In this document: piece by piece, positions 25,561-37,699 of the stretch | Position numbering within the stretch: position 1 is the stretch's first letter | Layout: every line of letters begins with the position of its first letter | NCBI GenBank assembly: GCA_932294295.1 | Contig: OW028584.1 | Location: forward strand, 24,092,638-24,156,637 | DNA length: 64,000 nucleotides | From: Alitta virens | Taxonomy: Eukaryota; Annelida; Polychaeta; Phyllodocida; Nereididae | Direction of reading: 5' to 3' | The notes under the pieces: generated by a model | What the model was told of the DNA's origin: nothing | What the model saw: the letters and a program-made list of their open reading frames with translations, nothing else | Databases searched by the model: none | Program-made: the position numbers and the translations under genes

Positions 25561-26187
25561 GAGCGTTGTAAGGCATAAAACAGGTCACCTGTGGTATGCT
25601 GGGCAGATGAAGTCGTGTAATGATGAAATAAAAGCTCCTTTATGGCGCATAACACCACTGTCGGTCAGATTTCCAGCTACCGACAGTTAAAAGATGGCGT
25701 AATTGCATAACAACAACAAACACTGGTCATAATGAATGCTTTACGAACTGTTAATGATCAAATGATCAACACTGCAGCACCGAGAAGGGTGTGTGGGTAT
25801 TTGACCCTTGTCTTATGGGGTAAATACCAACACACGGTATAAAAAAATGGGGTCAAACGCCTTTTATGACATAATCTGATCAATTTGTCCAATTTATGAC
25901 AGTAGTGATGAAATAACAAATGGTGATAAATCATCCGTATGATTCTTTACCTTATGAAGTAATAATATAAATATTATCAATGTCCAATGTTATCATTATA
26001 TAATGACCTTGTCCTAATTTCTTATTGATAGTTTACACTTTTCAATCATCAATCATCACTTGTCCTTTTATGGTAAGTGCCACAATTTATTAACCCACAC
26101 AACACACAATGTAATGCACTCTAGTGCTCTGTACCCAAGATATGAGATGTGATAAATCGCCTTATCTATTTGGGATCTCTTTATATC

Positions 26188-26398
26188 TGTGACAATTAAT
26201 CACCGATTGTCACATCCACTTGTTCCAGGTATTTACCACAAGGACCAGTTTATGGCACCAGGGCGTTACATAATTACCCAGATATGATTCCATATCTGTA
26301 CCCCACTGGACGCCCTCTGGTGGCAAGGAGTGAAAATACCCAACTACTGAGATAAGGATTGTATATTAAGTACTGGGAATATATAGTTGCTTAGCAAC
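26188..26398. promoter_or_regulatory. SOX-like palindrome, CTCF-like site and X-box within 210 bp
   Basis: TGTGACAAT (26188-26196) and its exact inverse ATTGTCACA (26206-26214) flank TAATCACCG. This gives two facing ACAAT cores (SOX-type) around a TAAT homeodomain core. GACGCCCTCTGGTGG (26309-26323) is the best CTCF match in the window (minus strand CCACCAGAGGGCGTC). GTTGCTTAGCAAC (26386-26398) is a near-palindromic X-box with a one-base shorter spacer. Confidence 0.35.
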
Positions 26399-26691
26399 AT
26401 AAGGAGACAGATGACCCCAAGATATTTGAGATAAATTCCAAAATATCTGGCTCATGCATATGCAGTAGATAACATAGAATGGCTGGAGGGTCCATCACAA
26501 GATTTATTACTATAAATAATATTCATTACTTGAGGCATGCTGTGCAAAAGTTGCATTTGAATTAAACCTGAAGTTTGCTTTTGAATTTATATTTCATTTA
26601 TTCATATAAAAATTCAGTTAGGTTAAAAATACAAACCAATCTTGATGCATCTTTTTTTAAAGCATTGTGTAAAACAACAATGGAGTGACTT

Positions 26692-26745
26692 TCATCATCT
26701 CATCATTACATCTACTTTACCTATGAAATATATAGATAGAGAGAT
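26692..26745 (+). repeat. dispersed CATCATTA element with GATA tail
   Basis: The core TCATCATCTCATCATTACAT is followed within about 25 bases by ATAGATAGAGAGATAAG, a degraded GATA tract. This is the same order as the copies at 39.85 and 52.41 kb. Confidence 0.5.
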
Positions 26746-27578
26746 AAGAAATTTATAGTGATATCAATTTTGATGCTATTGTTTCAATGTTTCATGTTTT
26801 TTTATAACTACAATAATTTTAGGCTCCTTCAAATGAAAACAATCAAATCCTAGTATGATATATGGCAGAGTTGCTACCCAAGAATAAAAAAGGTAATTCT
26901 AGTAATTAAACAGTCGATCACAGAAGAAGCCCAAATTACATTTTTGATTCACATTAGAAACATACTTTGTCTTAAGAAACACACGCTTGAATTATTACAA
27001 GATTTCTAAGATCTCACAAATTGGTTCAATCCTATGCAAACGATATTAAAGCAAGCTTATAACAACTCTTCGATGTTTATTTATTTCATATTATTATCAC
27101 TGTAATCTAGTTATGTCATTTTGTTCGTTTTCCACTTAATTTGAATTCAAATATAAAATGTATTCGTATGTTTTGGTGCCATGCTTTCGTCCAGAATTTT
27201 AATAAAAAACGAAAATAAGTCGGGTCTATATGTAATGGTTATTACAAACGTAATTTATTTTCCAATTTTCTAATTTAACTGGTCAATTCAAAATCCAGAA
27301 ACTACGAAAGTAACCCAGTATCCATAGAATAAAGTTGCATCATAATACAAATGAAGGGAAAAAAAAACTTGAGAAATAAAAGCACAAGAGCATGGGATTT
27401 TCACGTTGGATTTTTCAGATGCATCTCTTCGAATTCTACGTAATAAAGCTAGGTGTGGTCAAATATTGGTCATAGATATATCGAACAACATCGATATTAT
27501 GCAACCTGTGAAGTGTTATTGATATACTCATTGGATTAGAGCGATTTGTGTGGTGTTATGTTTTCGTTCGAGTTTTGC

Positions 27579-27602
27579 AAATGGCGACCAGAAAATGGCG
27601 GA
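27579..27602 (+). promoter_or_regulatory. paired YY1-like sites
   Basis: CAAATGGCGACC and GAAAATGGCGGA lie ten bases apart. Both embedded ATGs open very short frames. ATGGCGGAC is directly followed by GTGAGG, a donor-like sequence, which is suggestive but not evidence of an exon. Confidence 0.3.
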
Positions 27603-30600
27603 CGTGAGGCAGCATCCCTGACGCAGGAAATATATACGTTAAATCTGTTGCTACGCGGGTTATAATTTACATTTGGACCTTTGCATAATGTTGATTACGT
27701 TATTGTCGATAAGTTACAAGCGGTTGGGCATGTAAATCACCATCAGTTAAAAAGAATTCAATGTCAACCTGGATTTACAGTGACAAACAAGAAGTCGATA
27801 GCATACAATCAATGAAAACAGCTGAAATTGAACCAGACACTCAGTTTGAAACGTATTTGATATGTCATACATCAATCACTGGATCTTGTAGTCAGGTTGT
27901 TGTTTTGAATGCATGGGAAACAATCCAGGGCAAAAAATCAAAGGAAGACCATGCGCACTGCTGATAAACAAAGTAAGACAAATTGGCAAAATTTCCAGAA
28001 AATGGTCAGAATTCCCAAACTACCTTTCAAAACAGGATGAAAAAGACCTATCACAACAACTTAATTTATCGAATCTCTGAGATGGAATATAAATCTTTCG
28101 GTTGTGTTTATTTTGTTGTTATCAGGTAAAGGATGTTTTCAAAAAAATGAGAGACTTTCCCAAAGATTTTGTTTTCGTTTTTTGTCTCTTTTCGTGGCTT
28201 TGCACCGTTTCACACAACACCTTTAATTGTATAACGCAGTTCCCATGATATAGACCTATAAATTCAAAGAAATAAAAGAAAATAAAACATATTAAGTGAG
28301 GCAGAAACTAACTCTCAGAGATGAGTGCTGTCTCTGTTGTTCGTGTATTGCATCTTTCCTTACTTGTCTTTTCACCATATGTTGCAGTCTCACATTTATC
28401 CCATTACTCCATTACTGGTGCAAAGCCCTGCCCTGGATAATTACAAAAATCGTTTACAGAAATTCTGTATTTTCTCAAAATGAGGCACATTATCCACCAA
28501 ACTAAATAACCCAGTAGAAGTTATTCTGAGGATACTTGGATTCGGTCAAAAATGTTAAACAATTCCGTGAATATAATTCCATAGACACTAGCCAGCTGCT
28601 ATTGACAAGCACTTGTTTGAATATAGTTATAGCTAGTGGCTGAATTTCAGAATTAATAAAATTACCCTTCTAGTTAATATTGTTTAAAAGGAAGTTATAA
28701 ACCATTTATTTAATTTTGTCAAAATGTGCTATTGGCAGGCAATAATTGGCATAATGATTGCATAAGTGATTGTCCCATATTTTACAAAAGTTGTCAGGTA
28801 TGAAATCAAGACAAACAAACATTAAAAAACCATATCATTTTAAAATCCGTTATACTTCGCAGAACCACTTAATAATGCTGGTTAAATTGAGATACTGCTA
28901 ACGATATTTGAAGACAGTATTTTTCTCCTATTTATATCTGTTGATGATTCAGTTATGAAGTATTTTCATGAATTTTTTGGACCAAAACAAAGCTCTGTCT
29001 GTTCATTCTGAGAGCAAAACGAAACGAAAAATTGTAAATAATTCATCTTCAAACCTGTCCCACAGGCGCCTCTAGTTTCAACACACAAGACCTGGAGCTT
29101 TTCTCTATCAACTGTTTAATGTTTTCATGGACAGTTTATAAATATACAGGGAGGGGTTAAGAGTTTTGTAAGAACATCTCCTATGAAAGAATCCTCACTA
29201 TGTCAGTTTTTAACTCTTTACTTCAACAACAAATCAAGTGTGAATCACCCAACAGGAGCATATGATGTGAAATTTATATTTAACATACACTGGTTCTATT
29301 TTCAATGTACCTATATAAATTAGAATAAAGTGACATATGTTTGTATCACATATATTGCTCAATAAAGGCACAAGTTATACTAATAACCCGAGGCCATGAT
29401 GACACACATTCAAGTTCGTTTTTTATGTTAACGAAAATATTCATGACAAGAAGTGGCCTGAACTTATTGTCCAATGACCGGATTTAAAAAATGCAAAAAG
29501 TAAAAAAAGCTGGTATATTGCCATGCGCACCAATGTTTTGGATCAAAAGAGGCTTGAACATTTTGTTCCCTCCTGCATAGTTTCGCATTCTTTTTTTGTA
29601 AAACGTACACCCCTCGACTCGACAGATGATTTATTGGACGAAACCCAGAATAGTGGAGGGAGAAAAGCATGACAACTGATCTCCTAAATAACTCTCTGGA
29701 GCTTGGCTGTATAGGATTTTATCCTCACATTTTTTTCTTAAGATTTTCACACAAAAAAGGAAGGAAAAAAATATAAATATTTGCCTCACGTACTCTGATT
29801 TTTATCCAATCTGCAAGACTACTAGAAAACTCTGTGAGAAATACCAGTGTCAGTGATTTCAGTGTTGAGGTTTTTTAAGTGTTTCTAGTTTAGCTATCTG
29901 TGACAGTCTGAAAGATCTCTAACAGTTCACAAGATCTGTGCAAGTCCCACCTACGTTAGCTGAAGCACTGCTAAAATTGTACACTTCACTATTTTGGATT
30001 AGATACAAAATAGCTTAAATAGGTACACACAACTCCTTTCAATACAAGAAACATTCAAATCAGAACGAATTCCTGGGTTTCCCGAATTTTTGCTTGTAGA
30101 ATGAATTCACAAAAGATTTTCTTAGCCACTGTACTCCGTATGTTTTGTGTAAATAAATTTACCCGGTTACTGGGTATGACTTCAATCCTAAACTTAGAGC
30201 TGGATACATTTTGCTTCCCAACCAAAACTACAGAAGTTGGCGAAAGTTTTTTAGCATGTTATGCCGTGTGCCATATCTTCATTTTGGCAAATATATTAAT
30301 TTACTTTTGTCGGGAAGCACAGTTGGTTAAAACAACACCAGGACTAAGTAACCTTTTAAACGTATATATCATAGTTCAGCTGGTAAATTCCACTTAGTAT
30401 GAAGTCGTCTACCACCTGAACACATAGAAATCGTTAGAATACAAAAGTAAAAACTGAAAGACTCATAGCAAGGAGTCTTCTAACTTACAAAGATATTCAG
30501 ATTTGAGTATCGAAATTAAACCAAGGAAAAAAGCATAAACATTTACTTAAAATATATTTAAATAAAGCTCAAGTTCATACAGTCAAATTTAACCAAATTC

Positions 30601-31860
30601 AAAACGTCAAAATCAAACATTCTGTTTGCACTAAATGATGCAGTGTACTGTACCAGGGGAAACTCAGTGTAAACAGAGTGCTTTCCAAGCGTTTGACCCA
30701 AGAAAAAAGTTGAGTGCAAACATTCTTAGTACATTCCAGAAGGGAACTGAGCGAGGTTATGCAATGTTACATCACAAAGCAACACTTCTGTGATCTGCGG
30801 GATGTGTAAAATGGATTATGAAATTTGTTACTAACGAGCTGAAATACGGCGACTACACTGATTGAGATAAATAGATAAGATTATGTTCTTTAAAATAATT
30901 CGATAATCGTTATTTTCAGCTTGCTGCAAGTTTGTATTTTCATAACAGCTCTACGCAAATTTGCTTCGTAAAAGAATCGTCCAAAAACTCACCAAAATAA
31001 ATCGAAATATCCTTATTAAATCGACCACGCCAACAACTTCGTTTATAATCAAAATAGCATTAAAATGCTGTGACTTAAGTATACAGTATTAACGCCTCAC
31101 AAGACAATATAATTTAGATTTTATGAGTATCTTTTTTTCTCTCTTCCTCTTGACAAGTAAGATGGAATATTATGCACTGCCAGCATGCATCTAAGCTACC
31201 TATGAGCTTGGTTCAATATTGACACTTAATCTAGTTGTCTAGCCTGTGTTGACTCTATTCTTCATAATATTGACCTTATCAAGAGATATCAGATAAGAAC
31301 GTGTAATATCAGACTATTGTAAATCCATTCTTGAGATAAGAAAGAACATCAAAGAATCTAATCTCTTTGATCCTAAGTACTTAAGTGCGTATTGTTTGCT
31401 TTCCAGTTTTTTTGGTAGGACCAATTTTGTCCGACATTTTTTTAACTCATCATACATGTTGATATCTGGTACATGTCTGGTATTATCAATAGATGCATTT
31501 TTATTGTATTTTCTATTATATATTTCTAGATGTAATATATCTGTTATAAATATTGATGAAGAAGTATATTATTAAAAAAATCAGTTATTATTTATCATTT
31601 CCATATGTGAAAAAGCACATATTTATTCCGTAATATTATTTCTATGTAATATAGCCAGGAATACTGAACAACCTGGGGAGATAGTGGCTTTAGGATAATT
31701 TATTGAAATAATAAAAAATCAAAATATTCAAGAAAAAATAAATATGTGCCACAGTTGAGAAGATCACCCCGCGTTTGAGCTTCAATGATATATGGCTTTG
31801 ACCTAATTCTGAAAGGGGGTGGTTGGACCCCCCTATAGTTGACCTGGCACACTAGAATCT

Positions 31861-31886
31861 ACATCCAATATGGCGGCCGTCACGTG
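31861..31886. promoter_or_regulatory. YY1 site joined to GTCACGTG E-box
   Basis: CAATATGGCGGC (31866-31877) is immediately followed by GTCACGTG (31879-31886). The YY1 flank ACATCCAATATGGCGGCC is nearly the reverse complement of the sites at 16.01 and 18.18 kb. The embedded ATG at 31870 opens a 46-codon frame (MAAVTWPEKMRTF...) ending at TGA 32008, with no recognised domain. Confidence 0.4.
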
Positions 31887-32574
31887 GCCAGAAAAAATGC
31901 GAACGTTCCACAACACGGAATTTGTGGTCGTTCTAACAAAATATGATTTGCAATTCCGCAAAAACCCTTGTTTTAATTTCCTTTTTGCCACGATCGAATT
32001 ATTTACATGAATAATAACTAGATGTGTAATTTTGGATACTATGAGCCCACGTCTTCGGTACTCAGTACTCCGTCGTTCTTGAAATTATAAGTGTGAAATC
32101 TAGATCAGTTTTCGAAAGGATATTTAAAAAAAACTAGGAATTACGAAAATTTGCCACTTGTTTACACACGAGAAATGCAAGGTCCCACAATGTGGAAGAT
32201 AGCACGAAGTCAAAACGATCAACCTGGATGAAACTCGTTATGTTCACCCGATTCGGAACAAATTTGAAATTTACATAAACGCAATACCATGGTGCGCTCA
32301 GTTTCGGAAATTGAAATGAAAATTCTCATTTGTTTGTCACAGCAAAACGGAGGAATTTATCGAGTCGATTATAATTGTTCTGTCACTGAAATCGGCAGCA
32401 ACTCAACAAAAACAAAACAAGCGCCATTGAAAGTTACAAAAAAAAGTGGAACTCACCAAAGAGCATGCGTAGTGGCCACATAATGAGCGAGAACGAGGCT
32501 CAGCATTGGTCCAAAATAGTCGAGCCAGAAAACTCCTTTCAATGCTTCCAACGTCTTGGGACATCCCTGCATAA

Positions 32575-32707
32575 TGACGTCATAATTTTAAAAGCTCTAC
32601 AGAAAAGAGGAGGTTTCCCCAAAGGAAGCCAGTTTTGTTCATTTCCAATTTACTTTGAGGGGGCAATGACGTTGATTCAAAAGACCACGTGACATCCAGT
32701 AGCCAAT
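32575..32707. promoter_or_regulatory. CRE, CACGTGAC and CCAAT cluster
   Basis: TGACGTCA (32575-32582), CACGTGAC (32686-32693) and CCAAT (32703-32707) lie within 133 bases. A second partial CRE, TGACGTTG, is at about 32667. The same kinds of site recur at 46.4 and 59.3-59.9 kb. Confidence 0.35.
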
Positions 32708-32757
32708 GAGGGGCCAGCATTTACCCTGATGTATTCCATTCAAGGGATAGATGGGAA

Positions 32758-32947
32758 CCCCCCCCCCCCCCCGCCCCCAATGGAGATCCCCCTGGTCTAA
32801 TAAACAAGAAAGCAATAAGTGAGTGTGGGAAGGGGGCCAGGCCTCTCACAGTTCCTTGTTAGAGCTTCATTGATGGACGCTCCTGCTGCTGCTGCTGACG
32901 CAGGACTTGAATAAAGTAGAAGATTGTGGGTGGGGGGGGGGGGGGGG
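32758..32947. repeat. poly-C tract facing poly-G tract
   Basis: A 15-base C run (32758-32772, then GCCCCC) and a 16-base G run (32932-32947) face each other as an inverted pair about 160 bases apart. CTG repeats lie between them at 32883-32897. Confidence 0.7.
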
Positions 32948-33064
32948 TCAAAATGGGGGGAGTTTACGTTCCATATTGGGTAGAGTTACTAAAAGTACAC
33001 ATATTTACAATAAACCATAGTGCAACTAAAATATCAACGAAATATTTGGCCACATAAGATGTGT

Positions 33065-33130
33065 ACAGCTGCCAGAAGCTGACGTAATGATGAGAAGGCT
33101 TGGTGTCCACACCATGGGTGGGGTCTTTGG
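33065..33130 (-). repeat. dispersed CATCATTA element, copy
   Basis: The plus strand has CAGCTGCCAGAAGCTGACGTAATGATGAG followed by CCATGGGTGGGGTCTTT. On the minus strand this gives the CCCCACCCA block then the TCATCATTACGTCAGC core, the same arrangement as at 20.26-20.37 kb. Confidence 0.55.
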
Positions 33131-33333
33131 GGTCTTTTACACGTTAATGTGGATTGATTTTGGTATTATAATTTGTCATTAAAGCTGTATTATTTTATAT
33201 GTTGGATAAATAAACTGATATCAAGATCCTGGCAGTTCAATTGGGGTCAAATAAATATGTATTTTTTTTTAAATTGATACTATAGACAGTTTGAGAACCA
33301 CTGATGGCTTTGGAAACTTGTTGCTGATGGATA

Positions 33334-33353
33334 TGCTGCTGCTGCTGCTGCTG
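33334..33353 (+). repeat. CTG trinucleotide repeat
   Basis: About six uninterrupted CTG units are followed by a broken CTGATGCTGCTGAA. A shorter CTG run is at 32883-32897. Neither lies in a convincing coding frame. Confidence 0.7.
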
Positions 33354-34544
33354 ATATACTGATGCTGCTGAACCTACACCTGTCTCACCTAAAAGAGATG
33401 AAGCTGGCCACCACTTTTAGAAGGAAAATTGAGCAATTGGATGAGAAGGGTGATGGACGACTCCTGGCTTTGGTCCATCTTCCAACTTTGTTTGAGGAGA
33501 AGGAGCAAGGACTGGCAAGATGTATAGTAGGGAGAAAGTGCTGTAGATCTTGCGAATGCTATCCATCTTGTGTGTTTGGCTTAGCTGACAGAACAAGGGA
33601 AGAAAATGAGAGAAAGGGGAAGCTGGGGGGCTAGACCTTGTTGGCTTTCCTTCCCTTATGTACAGCAAGGGATGTATATAGCACCAGCAGCGACATTAAT
33701 TAAGTAGGGTTAGATTTATTGATGCAAGGAAAGGTCCCCTCCCCCAGGGCTTGTCATTTTGGCCCTGCTAGGCCCTAATGTCTTGTAGGTCAGTGTTTTA
33801 TGGGCTTCTAGGATAGCTCTTAATTAGGTAACCAGGAATTTAAGGACACAAGACCTTTGGCCTGAAAGATGAAGCTCACTAGAGAACTGACGCCAGTGCA
33901 GCAAATTCCTAATTAGGGGACATTATTGAAGCAATATGAAGATTAGAACCAAGGGGTAGGAAGATAAAAGGGGGTAATTGCCCCCTCCCTAATATAATGG
34001 ACGCAACAGAGACGTCCAGCCTAATATTAGCTCCCATAAGACCATCACTGGCGACTAAACTTGCATAATCACCTTTTTTCAAGTATTCCAAGTTATAAGG
34101 CATTTTATTATCTCTTCATATTTAAAATAAACAAGTCATCCACTGTAGAATAGACAAGCTCTCATTAGGTATGCAACTGGGTCACAGGTCAGTGGAATAA
34201 AACACGGGTCACTGAGTGCATAAATTACCAAAGGCAAATTCATGTCTTGAAATGAACGAAATTTGTATACAATATCAATGAAATATAATACGTAATAATG
34301 TACATATTTACAAGATCCAAAATTAAAGAGAAAAATAAGAAAGAAAAATAATATGAACAAAGGCCACCATTGTGAATGTAATTCTGTTTCTTCTCATTCC
34401 TTTCCTTTTTTCTTGATCTCTTTTAAGGCATGCAATGTGTATTCACAATTAGTTAACTAATTGTCAACTTAAGTTAATTTCTGATCAATATAAACTACAC
34501 TTTTTCTGTAGTCATGGCAACACAACCTGTCTGACAGGACTGCA

Positions 34545-34588
34545 GTCACGTGGCGTATTTTTTTTTATCGGCCGGTGGCGCCATCTGG
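34545..34588. promoter_or_regulatory. GTCACGTG E-box beside CTCF-like site
   Basis: GTCACGTG (34545-34552) is followed by GCCGGTGGCGCCATCTGGGT (34571-34590). Its minus strand CCAGATGGCGCCACC is CTCF-like. Confidence 0.3.
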
Positions 34589-35459
34589 GTTCTTGGTAAC
34601 TTTTTTGTTCATAAGGAAAACGAACCCTAAAGGCACCCAAAGCTTAACTTCTTAACTTTAAGATATATATAACTTTTTATACTATCTGAAAAATAAAATG
34701 TAGTGCCAAAGCTTACATTTACACAGTTAAAATAAGTTCATATATAATGCGAAAAATTGTTTTTTTTGTGTGTGTGTTTTTTTTTGTCTTGTCAATATAG
34801 ATAAACCTTGGTCATAATATTTTGATTTTTGTTTTATTTCTTTATGACATCTTCTCAGACATTTAAGGACCAATGTATAGCTCATTTTTGAAGGATAATT
34901 TATTTATTTTGCATTTTTTGTTGTTGTCAATAGTATAGAGTACCCCATGTTTATGTAAACTGCCTTGAATATAGCATGGAGCCATGGGTAGTATCCATCT
35001 TGTTTGACCCACTTTGCCACTGTCTGAGAGGCGTTTAAGCCAGGGTCGACTTACATAAGAAAATCAATAGCTATTTGTCATAACAAGTACAGAAAAAAAT
35101 ATGAAATTTAGCAGAGTATGGTACAAAAACTTTTGTTTAAAGACACCTCACATATGTATTCTATGTAGTAGCGGATACATTTTGCTGTTATAACTCATTT
35201 GCTTTCGTTTTATAAAGGTATAAGTTATAATAATTAGCGATTGATAAATTAGTTTACACAGCAAACAATATTGGAATTATACATTTGCTTTTCATTCCAA
35301 TAACATCGAATAATAAAACTACAAATGGTCTATTGTTTATGCTCATACTGTAGGTTTATCATGTAATAAATCGCATGACTTTATATTGACAGATGTTGCT
35401 ATAATATTGCAATACATGTTAGCAACATTGCTTAGAGCAAATCCTTAAATTTTACGTTG

Positions 35460-35900
35460 ATTGAACAATCTTGTATGATCAAATTTAACCACTTATAATC
35501 ATGCCATAAACATGTGTCCATACATGTAAATGTAGTCACTCATGAATTTTCTTCAAAAGCCAATAAGCATGTAGCAGGTGTCATGGACAGTGATATATGA
35601 TTTATTTCAGAATGTATACGCATGTAGCATGGTGAAAGGGAAACAATCGTGGAAATAGTTTTATTTTATTTCTGAATGTAGTTATTGTATTCAATGATCG
35701 AAACACATCCAATCAGCAATTAATCCATGCAAAGTTATTAATCGATAAATTCAAATGATCAATTCGTATATTGTATTCGCTAATTTTGTAAACACAATGC
35801 AGTTATTAATATAGTCTTTACCATTATTGATCAATCTTCTTAAATTAATAATTTCATTATCCATCTGATCGATCAGAAGAATCTATAATCTGGTATTATA
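35460..35900. promoter_or_regulatory. AT-rich block dense in homeodomain/POU-type cores
   Basis: TAATCC (35721-35726, Otx-type), ATGCAAAG (POU-type), TTATTAATCGATAAAT, TGATCAATC and repeated ATTA/TAAT cores lie in non-repetitive DNA, with the palindrome CTGATCGATCAG at 35865-35876. Such density also arises from AT-richness, so calling this an enhancer is speculative. Confidence 0.2.
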
Positions 35901-37685
35901 ATTTTCACTGTATTTGTTAATAAAAAAAAAAGCATCCAAGCAAATACGACTTATTTGTGAATTAATCTTCTGAAAGCTAAGTTTTTTCTTCCTAGCTTGA
36001 ATTTCGAGTTTCACAAAAAAAGATATAATATAAAAAAAATTATTTAAAGAATCTAACTGATATATAAAAAAAATGTTTGGGTTGCTCTTCAACTTACTTC
36101 GCTATTTTTCTTTATCTGTTTTTGCACGAACTATACGTATGCTAGACCTTTTTTGTGCATCATAGCATAACAAGTATGAATGTAAATATTGGTATATAGC
36201 AATATATTCCTCATTTGGGTTAAAGGCAAACTTCAAAACAGAAGTTTGACTTCTTAAGTTAGTATAATCTGCGATAAAAAAATGTTGCAATCACGAATGC
36301 TCTGCAGGAAAACAGTTCTTGAAAATCGTTCATTTCAGAAATTTACCCAAACAAAATACTTCTCAACATCTGTGGTCAAAATTGATTATTAAACGATGAT
36401 GAGATATAATTAAACAATGCTGGCAAGCTTCCCTGTGAATATTTAAGCAAAAAATAGATATTTGTTATAAATATGAAAGTTCAAATGTTAAAGAAATGCT
36501 GTGGTAGCTGGTTAAATTTATATCGCTAGAAAAAAACAAGACAAAAAAAACAGCAACTCAGTATTTGTTAGTGATCAAAAGAGTTAATTTGTCTGTCATC
36601 AATAAATGCAATTTGATCAAGCACAACTAGCAAAGTTTGGCCCGTCTTTTTGTTTCATTTCTTTATTGCAATACATGCTTTACAAGAGAAAGAAAAGACA
36701 GAAAATAAGCTGTACAGAATCGCAGAGAATGTGAAGACAAAATTAGTCTAAAAACTAGTGCAAAAATGAAATAGAAATCCAACAAGAATGCCAGTTATGG
36801 TTGCATAATTTCTCAACAACAACAAAAGCACTTCAAATTACAACAACAAACTTGTTAGAATTCAGTGGTCCCTAGATGTAAATATTGTCGCAATATATTG
36901 CTCCAATAGCAGTGTTCCAAATATTCCTGAGAACGATATTTCATCCCTGCTAATTAAAACCGGAGATAAAAAATCGTTGATATAAGAAAAACATGTGACA
37001 ACGCGACTCCTTGGGAAGACGAAATTCCTAAAAACGTTTTTGGAAAAAAAAAAATCCGCAATTAAATGAGACTATTAATTCTACTGAGGAAAAAACTGTC
37101 TTAGAATTATTAGGCAGAAATATTGTAATGACAACAGCCAGTTTAATTATAGGTCTTATTGCCAAGTGCAATTTTGGAATAGAATGCCAGGGTCTTAAGG
37201 ATTTTCTTCCCTTAAATATATTATCTCTAGAGAGGGATCAGGAATTAACAGCCCTTGGGGAATCTTTGGAATATTTTATGAAGTCATTTTCTGGGATTAT
37301 TAACGATTTATGTTATCTAAATAATATTTAGCCAGTTTCTGAGTACGGAAAGTGTGAATTAAACTCAACAGAGGCATGAAATACACATGATTCTAGAGTT
37401 TATAATAATTACTGATTAATTTAAATCGGATATTATCCTGTAGTAGGTTTCGTTGAAATTTAATCGTATCATGAACAAAACAGTGAATATATGGCAATTA
37501 TTTTGGCTCAATTTCTTACCAAACCACACAAAATATCACAAACTTCTTGACAAAATATCTGCAACTTCTTTTAACAAATGTAGAAATAGTTATTTCAATT
37601 GTTGATAAACGAAAGAAACACATTTTTTGGTTTCCTTGCAGTGCCAAGTCCGAACAGAAAAAAGGGAAATTTATCACTGACATAT

Positions 37686-37699
37686 GTCACCATGGAAAC
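37686..37699. promoter_or_regulatory. RFX X-box
   Basis: GTCACCATGGAAAC matches GTYRCCATGGNNAC, in otherwise AT-rich DNA. Confidence 0.4.

Larger units (their letters stand above)
24411..31860. other. AT-rich non-coding stretch
   Basis: No recognised gene. Regulatory-looking islands at 25.4-25.5 and 26.2-26.4 kb, an element copy at 26.7 kb and a YY1 pair at 27.6 kb are listed separately. A 67-codon ATG frame at 27761-27964 looks protein-like but has no domain or homologue I can name. From 28.0 to 31.8 kb I see only AT-rich DNA without repeats or motifs worth listing. Confidence 0.5.

Noticed and set aside
27761..27964. 67-codon ATG frame with protein-like composition
   Set aside because: No recognisable family, and frames of this length are expected by chance. 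Too weak to call a gene without transcripts.
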